A stretch of 64,000 nt of DNA from an uncultured bacterium. GTDB taxonomy: Bacteria > Hydrogenedentota > Hydrogenedentia > Hydrogenedentales > CAILVY01. The first letter of the stretch is position 1. Each line of letters starts with the position of its first letter. Shown here piece after piece: positions 7,600 through 16,303 of the stretch. The stretch covers positions 14,547 through 78,546 of the forward strand of contig CALEDJ010000028.1 of NCBI GenBank assembly GCA_937951485.1. Direction: 5' to 3'. Below the pieces are notes generated by a model, which was not told the origin of the DNA, made no database searches, and saw nothing but the letters and a program-made list of their open reading frames with translations. A program made the translations under genes and the position numbers.

Positions 7600-9957
7600 A
7601 TGGGGAAAAGGAGGTTCAACGTGTCTGGATTGACGTATGCATCTGCGACGGTGTTGCTGGCGCTTGGCGTCGCCGTTTCGGCATTGGCGGAACAGCCGCC
7701 CGCAAAAATCGGTCGGTTCCCCCAGGAAGTGACAACGCGCTTCGGCGAAGCCGAAGGGTTGCCCTCATCTAATGTATTGTCGGTGCGCATAGGCTCCGAC
7801 GGTCAGGTCTATGCCATCACAGACCGGGGCGCAGCCCGCTTCACAGGCGAGACATGGGAAGTGCTGCCCACCCCGCACGCTGAAAATCATCTGATTCAGT
7901 CGCTGTTTGTGGCGCAGATTGAACGGCTGTTTCCGAAAGACCTGACCGACGCGGCGCATCAGCCCGCCATGCTGCCGGCGGCCACCGTGCCCAACAACCG
8001 CTTCCGCGATGCAGTGATCCGGGATGGCGCGATCTATATCGCGACGGAAACCGGATTGCGGCGCGAGGCCGCCTTTGAACCGGCGCGCGAACTGCTGCGG
8101 GATTGCGTCGTTCATCAATTGGCCATCGGCCCGGACAAGCGCCTCGCTGCGGCGACCTCCGCCGGATTGATGCTCGAAGTGGAGGAAGACGTATTTGACA
8201 CGGCATTGATAGAGGATGACATGGGCCGCCGCTGGGCCGTGTCGGACGTCCGTGCCGTCGCGTATAGCAGCGAGGGACGTCTGTGGTTTGCCACGCGCGC
8301 CGGCGTGGGCTGCCGCACTGACGAAGGCTGGCAACTCTACACGCCTGCGGAAGGCCTGCCATACAACGATTTCACCTGGATGACAGCAGGTCAGGACGGC
8401 ATCGTCTGGTTCGCCACCCGCATGGGCGCGATCCGATTTGACGGCAAAAAGTGGGATTATCGCCAAGGCTTTGCTTATCTTCCGAATGATCATGTGCGAA
8501 ACGTCATCGTTACCCCCGACGGGTCCGTCTGGTTCGCCACCCCCCAAGGTGTCAGCCGCATCACATATCCCATGATGACCCTCGCGGAAAAAGCCGCGTT
8601 CTACAACGAGGAAATTGACAAATACATCAAGCGAACGCCTTTCGGATACACCTCGGAAGTGCGGTTGGCGCGTCCCGGCGACAAGAGTGAAATCATTTAC
8701 ACTGACAGCGACAACGACGGCCTCTGGACCGCCATGTACGGTGCGGCGCAGTGTTTCGCCTATGCGGCGACCCAAAATCCCCAATCGAAGGAGCGCGCAA
8801 AACAGGCATTCGAGGCATTGCGTTTCCTGCAGGTGGTCACCCAGGACTGTGAATACAGCCCCCCCAAGGGCTACGTCGCACGAACGATATTGCCGGCGGA
8901 CGGCCCCGATCCCAACGAAGGCCGACTGGAACGCGACCGGCAGCATCGGGCGACCAACGATTCCCTCTGGAAAGTCTATGAACCGCGTTGGCCAAAAAGC
9001 GCCGACGGCAAATGGTATTGGAAGAGCGACACCAGTTCCGACGAACTGGATGGTCACTATTTTTTCTATCCACTCTATTACGATCTGGTCGCGGACACAG
9101 AAGAAGAGAAGGCGCGGGTGCGCGAGGTGGTCCGTGATCTGACCGACCACCTGATCGAACATGGCTTCAATCTGGTGGATTTCGATGGCACGCCCACGCG
9201 GTGGGGAGTTTATTCGCCGGAATTACTCAATCATGACCCGAACTGGTGGGTCGAGCGCGGGCTGAAATCCCTGAGCATCCTTTCCTATCTCGCCGTGGCC
9301 GAACACATGACTGGCGACCCCAAGTATGGCCGGGCGGCGCGGGAATTGATTGATGTGCACGGCTATCGGACAAACGCCATGTTTCCAAAAATGCAGTTCG
9401 GCTTCGGTTCCGGCAACCAGTCCGACGACGAAATGGCGTTCATGTGTTTCTATAACCTGCTGAAATACACCAAAGACCCGTTGCTCCGCGATATGATGCT
9501 CCTCTCGTGTTATGCCTACTGGACGATTGTGTCCCCGGAGATGAATCCCCTCTTCAATTTCATCTATGCGGTCTTCGGGCGGGGCGCGAAACACACCAAC
9601 CCGTGGGGCACGCATCGTATTGACCCATGGCAGGGCTGGCTCGACGATTCCATCGAAACACTTAAAGGCTTTCCGCTCGACCGCGTGAACTGGGGCCGGA
9701 AAAACAGCCATCGCCTGGACATCATCCTGCTTCCCCGGCAACAGGCCAGCGAACCTACCGAGTTTCCGCGCAGAGACCGGGGCTATCGCAACAACGGCAA
9801 GGTGCTGCCGGTGGAAAACCGTTTCTTCGGGCATTGGAATACAGACCCATGGCGCCTGGACTATGGCGGCGACGGCCGGGAACTTGCCGGCGGCACCGTC
9901 TTCCTGCTCCCGTATTACATGGGGCTGTATCACGGCTTCATTGAGGAAACCGAGTAA
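7600..9957 (+). CDS. Secreted two-component-regulator-type propeller protein with C-terminal alpha-helical domain
   Basis: About 785 residues, exported. The N-terminal half (about residues 45-350) has propeller blades of the Reg_prop type, seen as repeated GRLWFATRAGV, GIVWFATRMGA and GSVWFATPQGV strands. The C-terminal half (about 360-770) is rich in Trp and Tyr (GHYFFYPLYYDLV, WVERGLKSLSILSYL) and looks like a helical toroid as in glycan-active enzymes; I do not recognise a catalytic motif. There is no kinase or output domain. The start is uncertain: ATG 7600 gives a signal peptide with a basic KRR head, GTG 7621 has a near-perfect AAGGAGG six bases ahead, and ATG 7570 is also open. It may sense or bind carbohydrate for the ABC system downstream; that is inference. 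Confidence 0.65.
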   Translation: MGKRRFNVSGLTYASATVLLALGVAVSALAEQPPAKIGRFPQEVTTRFGEAEGLPSSNVLSVRIGSDGQVYAITDRGAARFTGETWEVLPTPHAENHLIQSLFVAQIERLFPKDLTDAAHQPAMLPAATVPNNRFRDAVIRDGAIYIATETGLRREAAFEPARELLRDCVVHQLAIGPDKRLAAATSAGLMLEVEEDVFDTALIEDDMGRRWAVSDVRAVAYSSEGRLWFATRAGVGCRTDEGWQLYTPAEGLPYNDFTWMTAGQDGIVWFATRMGAIRFDGKKWDYRQGFAYLPNDHVRNVIVTPDGSVWFATPQGVSRITYPMMTLAEKAAFYNEEIDKYIKRTPFGYTSEVRLARPGDKSEIIYTDSDNDGLWTAMYGAAQCFAYAATQNPQSKERAKQAFEALRFLQVVTQDCEYSPPKGYVARTILPADGPDPNEGRLERDRQHRATNDSLWKVYEPRWPKSADGKWYWKSDTSSDELDGHYFFYPLYYDLVADTEEEKARVREVVRDLTDHLIEHGFNLVDFDGTPTRWGVYSPELLNHDPNWWVERGLKSLSILSYLAVAEHMTGDPKYGRAARELIDVHGYRTNAMFPKMQFGFGSGNQSDDEMAFMCFYNLLKYTKDPLLRDMMLLSCYAYWTIVSPEMNPLFNFIYAVFGRGAKHTNPWGTHRIDPWQGWLDDSIETLKGFPLDRVNWGRKNSHRLDIILLPRQQASEPTEFPRRDRGYRNNGKVLPVENRFFGHWNTDPWRLDYGGDGRELAGGTVFLLPYYMGLYHGFIEETE

Positions 9958-9998
9958 GCCCCATGGCAATAGTCAACGTTATTCAACTGCCGGCAACG

Positions 9999-10027
9999 GT
10001 GTTGTACAAATCCATTTTGGACAACAC
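9999..10027. promoter_or_regulatory. 29-bp dyad upstream of the sugar ABC operon
   Basis: GTGTTGTACAAA, five bases, then TTTGGACAACAC: an 11 of 12 match between inverted arms. It lies 170 bases before the solute-binding protein gene and 41 bases after the previous stop. It could be an operator for a dimeric repressor or a terminator-like hairpin. No LacI-type regulator gene is adjacent. Confidence 0.4.
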
Positions 10028-10197
10028 TGCGTCCCTTTCAAAACGCCACCTCTTTGGAGTGCGCACTCCAAAATCCACCAACATCACCATGGGAGGATTC
10101 CATCGGCCCCTCGCACACGGTTTCTGAATTTGGATGGCGCGTGAGACTGAATCCCGGTGGAGATGCGCTGTGTAATCCAGTATATTGGCGAGTGGAC

Positions 10198-11631
10198 ATG
10201 CGAGATATCATTAAACATATCAACGATGCGATCGTTGTCAGGGACAGCCTGATATATCTAATTGCAATTCCAGCCTGTATCGTTCCGGCCCTGCTGCTCT
10301 GGCCGCGGACGGCCGGAACCGGCGCGGAGCGCCGCGCAGCGGCGCAAGGCAGGACCGTCATCGTGTACTGGGACCGCCATTCCGGCCACGAGCATGAGTC
10401 CCGGCGCGTGCTGATAGAAGAATTCAACGAAAGCCAGAATGAAGTCCATGTGCGGACGCTGCCCATCGGCTATAACGCGCTGATGGAAAAGACGCTGACC
10501 TCCACGGCGGGCGGCGCGCCGCCCGATGTGCTCTCGGTGGATGGCGGTATCATGGCGCAGTTGGCGGCGCAGGGGCTTTTCATGCCGCTGGATGACCTGA
10601 TCGCGGAGGTGCCGATCCTCAACCCCGACGCCTTCATGCCGCACATCTGGGACATGGTCTGTTTCGACGGTCACGTCTGGGCCATCCCAACCACGACGGA
10701 CACCTACTGTCTGCTGTGGAACAAGAGCGCGTTCCGGCGCGCTGGACTCGACCCCGAACGCCCCCCGCAAACCTTGAAGGAACTCGAAGAATATGCCGCA
10801 AAACTGACCATTCGCGCCCCGTCCGGCGCGATTGAACAGATGGGGTTTCTGCCCTGGCTGCCCTGGGACCAGAGTTTCATGTGGGGCGTGCTTTTCGGCG
10901 GCCAATGGTACAACGAAGAAACCGGCCTTGTGGAGACGGGCAGCGATCCCGCCATCATTGCCTCGCTTGCCTGGCAACAGAGTTTTACGATTGACCCTTC
11001 CTCGGACAACAATCCGCCCTATGCTTTGCCCGCCGAGCGCATTCAATCATTTACGCGCGGCATCGGCGACTACATGAGCGCGAACAACCCCTTCTATTCC
11101 GGTAAGGTGGCGATGATTTCCGAGGGGGAGTGGCAGGTGACGTTTATTCCGAAATATGCGCCGGGGCTGGACTGGGGCGTCGCGCCCCTGCCACAGCCGG
11201 AGGGCGTTCCCCCAATTGCCTTTGGACCAACGTGCGTGGCGGATGTGATCCCCGTGACCGCGCGCAATCCCGAAGCGGCGAAAAAATTCCTGCGCTGGTT
11301 CTACAGTCCCCGTCCGGACGGAAGGCCGTCTCCCGCCAGCGACTACAACCATGCGATTCACAACATCCCGCCGCGCACGGAGGAGGCATTGCAGGACCGC
11401 TTCACGGCGCATCCCAAGTTCCGGGTTTTTGTGGAACAATTGCTGCACCGGCCCGTCGAAGCCTATCCGGTGACGCCTTGCACCCAGTTTCTCACTGACA
11501 CCATCGGCCGCTTTCGCGAATGGGTGGTCTTTCGCCGCATGACGCCGGAAGAGGCGGCGATGGCCATTGAAACATTGGTCAACCGGGAACTGGAGCGCAC
11601 CCGCGCGCTCCTGGAAAGGCGCAGGCCATGA
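10198..11631 (+). CDS. ABC sugar transporter, extracellular solute-binding protein (family 1)
   Basis: 477-residue periplasmic-face binding protein for an oligosaccharide or related solute. From the ATG at 10198 the protein has one N-terminal hydrophobic segment (LIYLIAIPACIVPALLL), which acts as a signal anchor; a clear lipobox is not seen. Family features include TVIVYWDRHSG at the mature start, GGAPPDVLSVDGG, VWAIPTTTDTYCLLWNKSAF, and KVAMISEGEW near the middle. The frame is open upstream to 10054, but that part looks unlike a signal peptide. It overlaps the first permease gene by 4 bases (ATGA). The substrate cannot be read from sequence. Confidence 0.88.
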   Translation: MRDIIKHINDAIVVRDSLIYLIAIPACIVPALLLWPRTAGTGAERRAAAQGRTVIVYWDRHSGHEHESRRVLIEEFNESQNEVHVRTLPIGYNALMEKTLTSTAGGAPPDVLSVDGGIMAQLAAQGLFMPLDDLIAEVPILNPDAFMPHIWDMVCFDGHVWAIPTTTDTYCLLWNKSAFRRAGLDPERPPQTLKELEEYAAKLTIRAPSGAIEQMGFLPWLPWDQSFMWGVLFGGQWYNEETGLVETGSDPAIIASLAWQQSFTIDPSSDNNPPYALPAERIQSFTRGIGDYMSANNPFYSGKVAMISEGEWQVTFIPKYAPGLDWGVAPLPQPEGVPPIAFGPTCVADVIPVTARNPEAAKKFLRWFYSPRPDGRPSPASDYNHAIHNIPPRTEEALQDRFTAHPKFRVFVEQLLHRPVEAYPVTPCTQFLTDTIGRFREWVVFRRMTPEEAAMAIETLVNRELERTRALLERRRP

Positions 11632-12521
11632 CCCGCAGGGAACGACTTCATCTGCGCAATGGCCTGTTGTTCGCCGCGCCCTGGGTCGTTGGCTTTCTCT
11701 TCTTTCAGTTGTACCCGCTGCTGATGAGCGTCTATTTTAGTTTCACGGACTATAACGTGGTGCATCCGCCGGTATGGGCGGGTCTCGACAATTACCGCGA
11801 ACTGTTCTTCGACGACCCACTGTTCTGGAAGGCGCTGTACAACACTCTCTATTTCACTGTCTTTTCCGTGCCGTTGAGCCTGGTCTTCAGCCTCTCCATT
11901 GCCATGCTCCTGAACCGGAAGATTCCCGGCATGTCCGTTTTCCGCACCGTCTTCTTCCTGCCGAGCATCGTGCCCATCGTCGCATCATCCGTGTTGTGGT
12001 TATGGGTCCTAAACCCGGAAAGCGGGCTTATCAACAGCCTGTTGCAGCAATTCCTCGGCATCCAGGGACCGGGCTGGCTGGCGGATGCGCGCTGGGCCAA
12101 GCCGTCACTCGTCTTGATGAGCCTGTGGGGCATCGGCGGCGCGATGGTAATCTTTCTGGCGGGGCTGGCGGAAGTCCCGCAGACCCTCTATGAAGTCGCC
12201 GAACTCGACGGCGCAGGCCGCTGGGCGAAGTTCCGCAATGTCACCCTGCCCATGCTCACGCCCACTATCCTCTTCAACCTCGTCATGGGCATGATCGGCG
12301 CGTTCCAGTATTTCACGCAGGTCTATGTCATGACCGGCGGCACAGGTTCGCCGATGGACAGCACGATGTTCTACGCGCTGTACATGTATCGCATGTCCTT
12401 TTACTATCTGCGCATGGGCTACGCCTCGGCGATGGCATGGATGTTGTTCGTCGTAATTCTCACAGCCACCATCAGCGTGCTGATTTCCTCAAAGCGGTGG
12501 GTCTATTATCATGGCGACTGA
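11628..12521 (+). CDS. ABC sugar transporter permease (MalF/UgpA type)
   Basis: Inner-membrane channel subunit, 297 residues with six predicted membrane helices. The cytoplasmic EAA loop is readable as EVAELDGAGRWAKFRNVTLP, which docks the ATPase. The N-terminus (LLFAAPWVVGFLFFQLYPL) is typical. It is coupled to the binding protein by an ATGA overlap and overlaps the next permease by 11 bases. No ATPase gene is present in the operon, so a shared MsmX/UgpC-type ATPase elsewhere is expected. Confidence 0.9.
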   Translation: MTRRERLHLRNGLLFAAPWVVGFLFFQLYPLLMSVYFSFTDYNVVHPPVWAGLDNYRELFFDDPLFWKALYNTLYFTVFSVPLSLVFSLSIAMLLNRKIPGMSVFRTVFFLPSIVPIVASSVLWLWVLNPESGLINSLLQQFLGIQGPGWLADARWAKPSLVLMSLWGIGGAMVIFLAGLAEVPQTLYEVAELDGAGRWAKFRNVTLPMLTPTILFNLVMGMIGAFQYFTQVYVMTGGTGSPMDSTMFYALYMYRMSFYYLRMGYASAMAWMLFVVILTATISVLISSKRWVYYHGD

Positions 12522-13506
12522 GCGGACGACACGGATTGCGGGTCTGGCGCTGCTGCTGGCGTTGTCCGCCGTGTTCCTGCTGCCCTTCGTCTGGATGCTG
12601 TCCACATCGTTCAAACATGAGTCGCGCATCTTTCCGCCGCCCGGTCGTCCCCCGCAGTGGCTTCCCACCACAGATGTGCGCGACGCGGAGGGACGCATCA
12701 TGGTCTGGTACCGGGGCGAAGCAGCGGCGGAATTGGGCGTGGACGAAGCGGGACGCCATGAACTGCTGCTGGCGGACGGCAGGGTGGTCACCGCGCTCGA
12801 CGAGGAAGTAGAGATCAAACAACGCATCGGATTGCACTGGCAGAACTACGTGCGCGCCTTCGAAATGATGAATTTCTTCCAGAATCTGCGCAACACCCTC
12901 TTCATCTGCTACATGACCGTGCTGGGAACGGTCATTTCCTCGTCGTTGGCGGCCTACAGTTTCGCGAGAATTCCCTGGAAGGGCCGCGAAGTGGTCTTCG
13001 TGGTGGTGTTGGCCACAATGATGATGCCCTACCAGGTAACGCTGATCCCCCTGTTTTCCGTGTACAGCGCATTGGGCTGGGTAGGCACCTTCAAACCGCT
13101 GATCGTGCCGTACTTCTTCGGCGTGCCGTTTTATATCTTTCTGTTGCGCCAGTTTTTCAAGGGCATCCCGGAGGATTTGAGCGCCGCTGCACGGATTGAC
13201 GGATGCAGCGAATTCGGCATCTATGCGCGCATCATCCTGCCCCTGGCCAAGCCCGCCATCGCCACCACCGCCCTGTTCCAATTCCTGTTCCAGTGGGGCG
13301 ATTTCCTGAATCCGCTGATTTACCTGCAAGATAGCCGCCAGTACACACTCGCCGTCGCCCTGCAGCAGTTTCAGAGCCAACATGAAAGTGCCTGGGGGCC
13401 GCTCATGGCGATGTCCACCGTAATCACCCTGCCGATCATTGTGCTGTTCTTCCTCACCCAGCGCACGTTCATCCAGGGCATCACCATGTCCGGCTTGAAA
13501 GGTTGA
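12511..13506 (+). CDS. ABC sugar transporter permease (MalG/UgpE type)
   Basis: 331 residues, second channel subunit. After the first membrane helix (ALLLALSAVFLLPFVWMLST) there is a periplasmic loop of about 80 residues, longer than in most MalG proteins. Five further helices and the EAA loop SAAARIDGCSEFGIYARIIL follow, ending with the usual ITMSGLKG. Last gene of the transporter operon. Confidence in class is high; substrate unknown. Confidence 0.9.
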   Translation: MATERTTRIAGLALLLALSAVFLLPFVWMLSTSFKHESRIFPPPGRPPQWLPTTDVRDAEGRIMVWYRGEAAAELGVDEAGRHELLLADGRVVTALDEEVEIKQRIGLHWQNYVRAFEMMNFFQNLRNTLFICYMTVLGTVISSSLAAYSFARIPWKGREVVFVVVLATMMMPYQVTLIPLFSVYSALGWVGTFKPLIVPYFFGVPFYIFLLRQFFKGIPEDLSAAARIDGCSEFGIYARIILPLAKPAIATTALFQFLFQWGDFLNPLIYLQDSRQYTLAVALQQFQSQHESAWGPLMAMSTVITLPIIVLFFLTQRTFIQGITMSGLKG

Positions 13507-13603
13507 CACAACGGCGCTACTATGTTGTTGAATTCCTCGTTTTCACAAGGGACCAGTTTATCATAGCAACCGCCGCAGGATCGCCACGCCAGGAAGTTTT
13601 TTC

Positions 13604-14392
13604 ATGCGCGAAATTGATTTCATCGAGTTGTTCTTGAGAGAAAACGCCGCGTACGTTCGCAACAAATTCAATGACAAGTCCGGTCTGACCGTAAGCACAA
13701 AGGCGCACGCCGGCGATCTGTTGACCGAGGTGGACCTGACCATTCAGAAGCGCTTTGTGGACAAGGTGACAGCGACATTTCCCGACGATATTGTGGTGGG
13801 GGAGGAGGGAGAATTCGCCCGCTATCCCCGCCCCGGCGAATCCCGCGTATGGGTTATCGATCCAATTGACGGCACCTACAACTTCGTCCGCGGACTATAC
13901 CCCGTTTTTGGCATCTCCATCGCCTTCACTGTAAACGGTGAATGCATTGCCGGCGGCGTGCTCCTGCCCATGAGCGACGACTTGTTTCTCGCTGAGCGCG
14001 GTTCCGGCAGTTACCATAATGGACACCGTCTGCGCGTCTCTGACGTGAGACAGGCGAACGAAGCGTGCATTCAGGTGGATTTCAGCGACCTGGAAGACCG
14101 CAAAGCCCTTATCAAAAGGGCATTGGACATGCTGCGGACGGTGGGGCAATTGCGCAGCATCGGTTCGGCGGTCGCCTCCATCTGCCAGGTGGCGATGGGG
14201 GAGGCCGAAGGATACCTGCACATGAGCCTCTGCCCGTGGGATTACGCCGCATCGCAACTAATCGTCGAAGAAGCCGGGGGCATGGCCAGCCGCCTCGACG
14301 GAAGCCCCCTGAGGCTTTTTGACAACCGCTCCGGCGTGCTTATCACCAACGGCGCCATCCACCGCGAAATGCTCGGCCTGATCACGCCGTAA
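13604..14392 (+). CDS. Inositol monophosphatase family protein
   Basis: 262-residue Mg-dependent phosphatase. Metal-binding motifs are in order: TEVDLTIQKRF, VVGEEGEF with the catalytic Glu, WVIDPIDGTYNFVRG, and the C-terminal CPWDYAASQLIVEEAGG. The start ATG 13604 follows AGGAAG. Family members hydrolyse inositol phosphates, histidinol phosphate or 3'-phosphoadenosine phosphates; this one is closest in pattern to SuhB/IMPase but the substrate is not certain. Confidence 0.85.
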   Translation: MREIDFIELFLRENAAYVRNKFNDKSGLTVSTKAHAGDLLTEVDLTIQKRFVDKVTATFPDDIVVGEEGEFARYPRPGESRVWVIDPIDGTYNFVRGLYPVFGISIAFTVNGECIAGGVLLPMSDDLFLAERGSGSYHNGHRLRVSDVRQANEACIQVDFSDLEDRKALIKRALDMLRTVGQLRSIGSAVASICQVAMGEAEGYLHMSLCPWDYAASQLIVEEAGGMASRLDGSPLRLFDNRSGVLITNGAIHREMLGLITP

Positions 14393-14403
14393 TCCCTCCG
14401 ATC

Positions 14404-14602
14404 GCCAACCTATCCGGTCCATCCGACCGGCCCAGCCCGTCCAACATGTCCGACTGGTCTGACCCGTCCGACTGGTCCGACATGTCCGACCCGTCCGACC
14501 CGTCAGACCGGCCCAGCCCGTCCAACATGTCCGACTGGTCCGACTGGTCCGACATGTCCGACTGGTCCGACCCGTCCGACCCGTCCGACCCGTCCGACTG
14601 CC
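14404..14602. repeat. 9-bp tandem repeat (TCCGAC-NNG) between two convergent genes
   Basis: About 200 bases of imperfect 9-mers, TCCGAC followed by TGG, ATG or CCG. A block starting GACCGGCCCAGCCCG recurs 81 bases apart (14425 and 14506), showing a higher-order duplication of nine units. Both strands stay open because the unit is a multiple of three, giving Ser-Asp-X type repeats, but there is no ribosome binding site. I treat it as non-coding. It fills the gap between the phosphatase stop and the cyclo-ligase stop. Confidence 0.75.
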
Positions 14603-15181
14603 TTACCTGCCCGGCGCCCCGGCGCACCGAATAACCCGCTCTTCCGTGATAACCCACTGCACCGGCCGATCATGGGGCTGCGACTGGAAATCATCGGTGA
14701 TCTGAAATTCGTAGGCCAACCCCGCCGTAGTCCCCGAAAACCCGGCCAGAAATCGGTCATAATACCCCGCGCCGTAGCCTATCCGGTATCCATCCAAGCG
14801 AAACGCAATGCCGGGCACGATGCACAACGCCGCGCTCGATATCGTCCTGACCAGCGGCAGCGATTCCGGGGGTTCCAGAACATCAAAAGGGCCCCGTTCA
14901 AGCGTTTCCAGGACATCCAGTCGCCGCCAATCCATCAGTCGCGACGGCAGCGCCTTGGGAACCAATACCTCCCGCCCGGCAGCAAGCAGTTCCCGGATAA
15001 GGCCGCAGGTATCCACTTCATGGTCTTTGGAAGCCACATAGGTCAGTATCTGCGGAGCATCCCGGAAGACATCCAGCGTTTTCAGGCGGTGGAGGATGGC
15101 GGCGCTTCGTTTCGCCGCTTCCTCGGAGGACAATTCGCGGCGTTTCTCGAGGAGTTGTCGGCGCAGTTCCTGTTTCTCCAT
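14603..15181 (-). CDS. 5-formyltetrahydrofolate cyclo-ligase
   Basis: Converts 5-formyl-THF to 5,10-methenyl-THF with ATP. 192 residues from the ATG at 15181, which has GAGGAG eight bases upstream; the longer open frame runs back through the intergenic RNA region and is not used. The N-terminus [18 protein letters not shown] and the signature [16 protein letters not shown] are characteristic. It sits downstream of the 6S RNA candidate on the same strand, the arrangement known for fau (ygfA) and ssrS in Proteobacteria. Confidence 0.9.
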   Translation of the reverse strand: MEKQELRRQLLEKRRELSSEEAAKRSAAILHRLKTLDVFRDAPQILTYVASKDHEVDTCGLIRELLAAGREVLVPKALPSRLMDWRRLDVLETLERGPFDVLEPPESLPLVRTISSAALCIVPGIAFRLDGYRIGYGAGYYDRFLAGFSGTTAGLAYEFQITDDFQSQPHDRPVQWVITEERVIRCAGAPGR

Positions 15182-15283
15182 CCAACGGCTCCTCATACAC
15201 GATGATGGGGGGGGCGTCCAAAATCCCCCTACAGGATGCAGAAAGTTCCCAGACACGGCAAGATTTTCTTTTTTCGTTCTGAA

Positions 15284-15471
15284 GGAAACAGGCCGCGCAT
15301 GCGCAAACACAGCATTTTCCAAGGGATAGGCCTTGGCACAGACCTTGCAATTACCCTGATGCAGGCTTGGCTCCCATCCGAGTCTGTCTTCGTGAGTGGT
15401 TGGCCCGGCGCACAGGAGCGCTTTCCCATTGGCGCTCCGGAATCCGTCGCTGGAATCTGCGCGGGCCTTCC
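15284..15471 (-). ncRNA. ssrS: 6S RNA (SsrS) candidate
   Basis: A 188-base segment whose ends pair: GGAAGGCCCGCGCA at the 5' end (15471-15458) with TGCGCGGCC-TGT-TTCC at the 3' end (15299-15284). About halfway (nucleotides 90-94) is CTCGG followed by GAG and AAGCCT, as in the apical loop of the E. coli 6S RNA, which has CUCGG at almost the same position. A 3'-side hairpin CCAAGG-CCTATC-CCTTGG falls at nucleotides 136-153, again where E. coli 6S has one. A GGAGCGC-loop-GCGCTCC hairpin lies on the 5' side. It stands directly upstream of the cyclo-ligase gene, the conserved ssrS neighbour. Ends are approximate; the comparison with E. coli is from memory. Confidence 0.65.
15333..15349 (+). promoter_or_regulatory. 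Sigma-54 type promoter for the flagellar operon
   Basis: TTGGCACAGACCTTGCA matches the -24/-12 consensus (YTGGCAC and TTGC, with GG and GC ten bases apart). Transcription would begin near 15360 and run into flgF at 15528. The site lies antisense inside the 6S RNA candidate, so one of the two calls may be fortuitous. A sigma-54 promoter ahead of middle or late flagellar genes is common in bacteria with hierarchical flagellar control. Confidence 0.55.
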
Positions 15472-15527
15472 TTGGGTGAACCGCTCCTTGGGGCGATGCG
15501 ATAGAACGGAAGGCATGGAGCAATGCG

Positions 15528-16286
15528 ATGATTCAGGGGTTATACACGGCGGCAGGGGGCATGCTGGCGGTGGAAACCAGGCAATTCACAATCGCCAACA
15601 ACATCGCCAATGCAGCGACAACGGGTTACAAACGGCAGTCGCCGGTGCAACTCGGTTTCTATCAGGTTTTTTCACGATCATTGCGCCGTCCATTCCATTT
15701 TGACATTGCACCCGCCCCCGCCGGCGGGGTGAAGGTGGTGGAGACCTACCCCGATCTGAACGGCGGCGTGCTGCGCACCACCGAAAACCCCCTGCATGTG
15801 GCACTGCAAGGGCCAGGCTTTTTCGTGGTGGATACCCCACGCGGGCCGCGCTACACCCGCGCCGGCGATTTCACTGCGGATCAGGCGGGAAACCTCGCCA
15901 CACAGAACGGCCATGTGGTGCAAAGCGTGACCGGACAACCCATCGCCGTGCGTGGCGGGGTCGTGAACATTGACCGCGAAGGCCGTGTCAGCGTGAATGG
16001 CGCGCCCACCGGGCAAATCCGCGTGGTTGAATTCGAGTCGCCGCACCGATTGACGCGCGAAGGCGACAGCCTCTTTGCGGCCTCGGACGAGACTGCCGCC
16101 CGCATGGCGGCGCCGGCGAACACCACCGTCGAGCAAAACCAGGTGGAAATGTCCAATGTCAACCTGCCCCGCGAAATGACCATGATGCTGCTGGGCATGC
16201 GCGCCTATGAAGCGAACCAGCGGGTAATTCAGGCGTTTGATGCAACAATGGGCCGTCTCATTGAGAGCGTCGGCATGCCTTTGTGA
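15528..16286 (+). CDS. flgF: Flagellar basal-body rod protein FlgF
   Basis: Proximal rod subunit, 252 residues. The N-terminus MIQGLYTAAGGMLAVETRQF and IANNIANAATTGYKRQ, and the C-terminus VNLPREMTMMLLGMRAYEAN, are the conserved rod/hook family ends that form coiled coils. It is shorter than FlgG and precedes it, the usual order. The ribosome binding site GGAG lies about ten bases ahead of the ATG. First gene of the flagellar operon. Confidence 0.9.
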   Translation: MIQGLYTAAGGMLAVETRQFTIANNIANAATTGYKRQSPVQLGFYQVFSRSLRRPFHFDIAPAPAGGVKVVETYPDLNGGVLRTTENPLHVALQGPGFFVVDTPRGPRYTRAGDFTADQAGNLATQNGHVVQSVTGQPIAVRGGVVNIDREGRVSVNGAPTGQIRVVEFESPHRLTREGDSLFAASDETAARMAAPANTTVEQNQVEMSNVNLPREMTMMLLGMRAYEANQRVIQAFDATMGRLIESVGMPL

Positions 16287-16303
16287 TGCTTGGAGGGTAA
16301 ACA

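Noticed and set aside
14446-14634. Ser-Asp repeat ORF on the plus strand (and its counterpart on the minus strand)
   Set aside because: It arises from a 9-bp tandem repeat open on both strands, with no ribosome binding site; treated as non-coding.
15182-15523. 5' extension of the cyclo-ligase reading frame
   Set aside because: The ATG at 15181 has GAGGAG at proper spacing and gives the normal N-terminus; the extension covers the 6S candidate.
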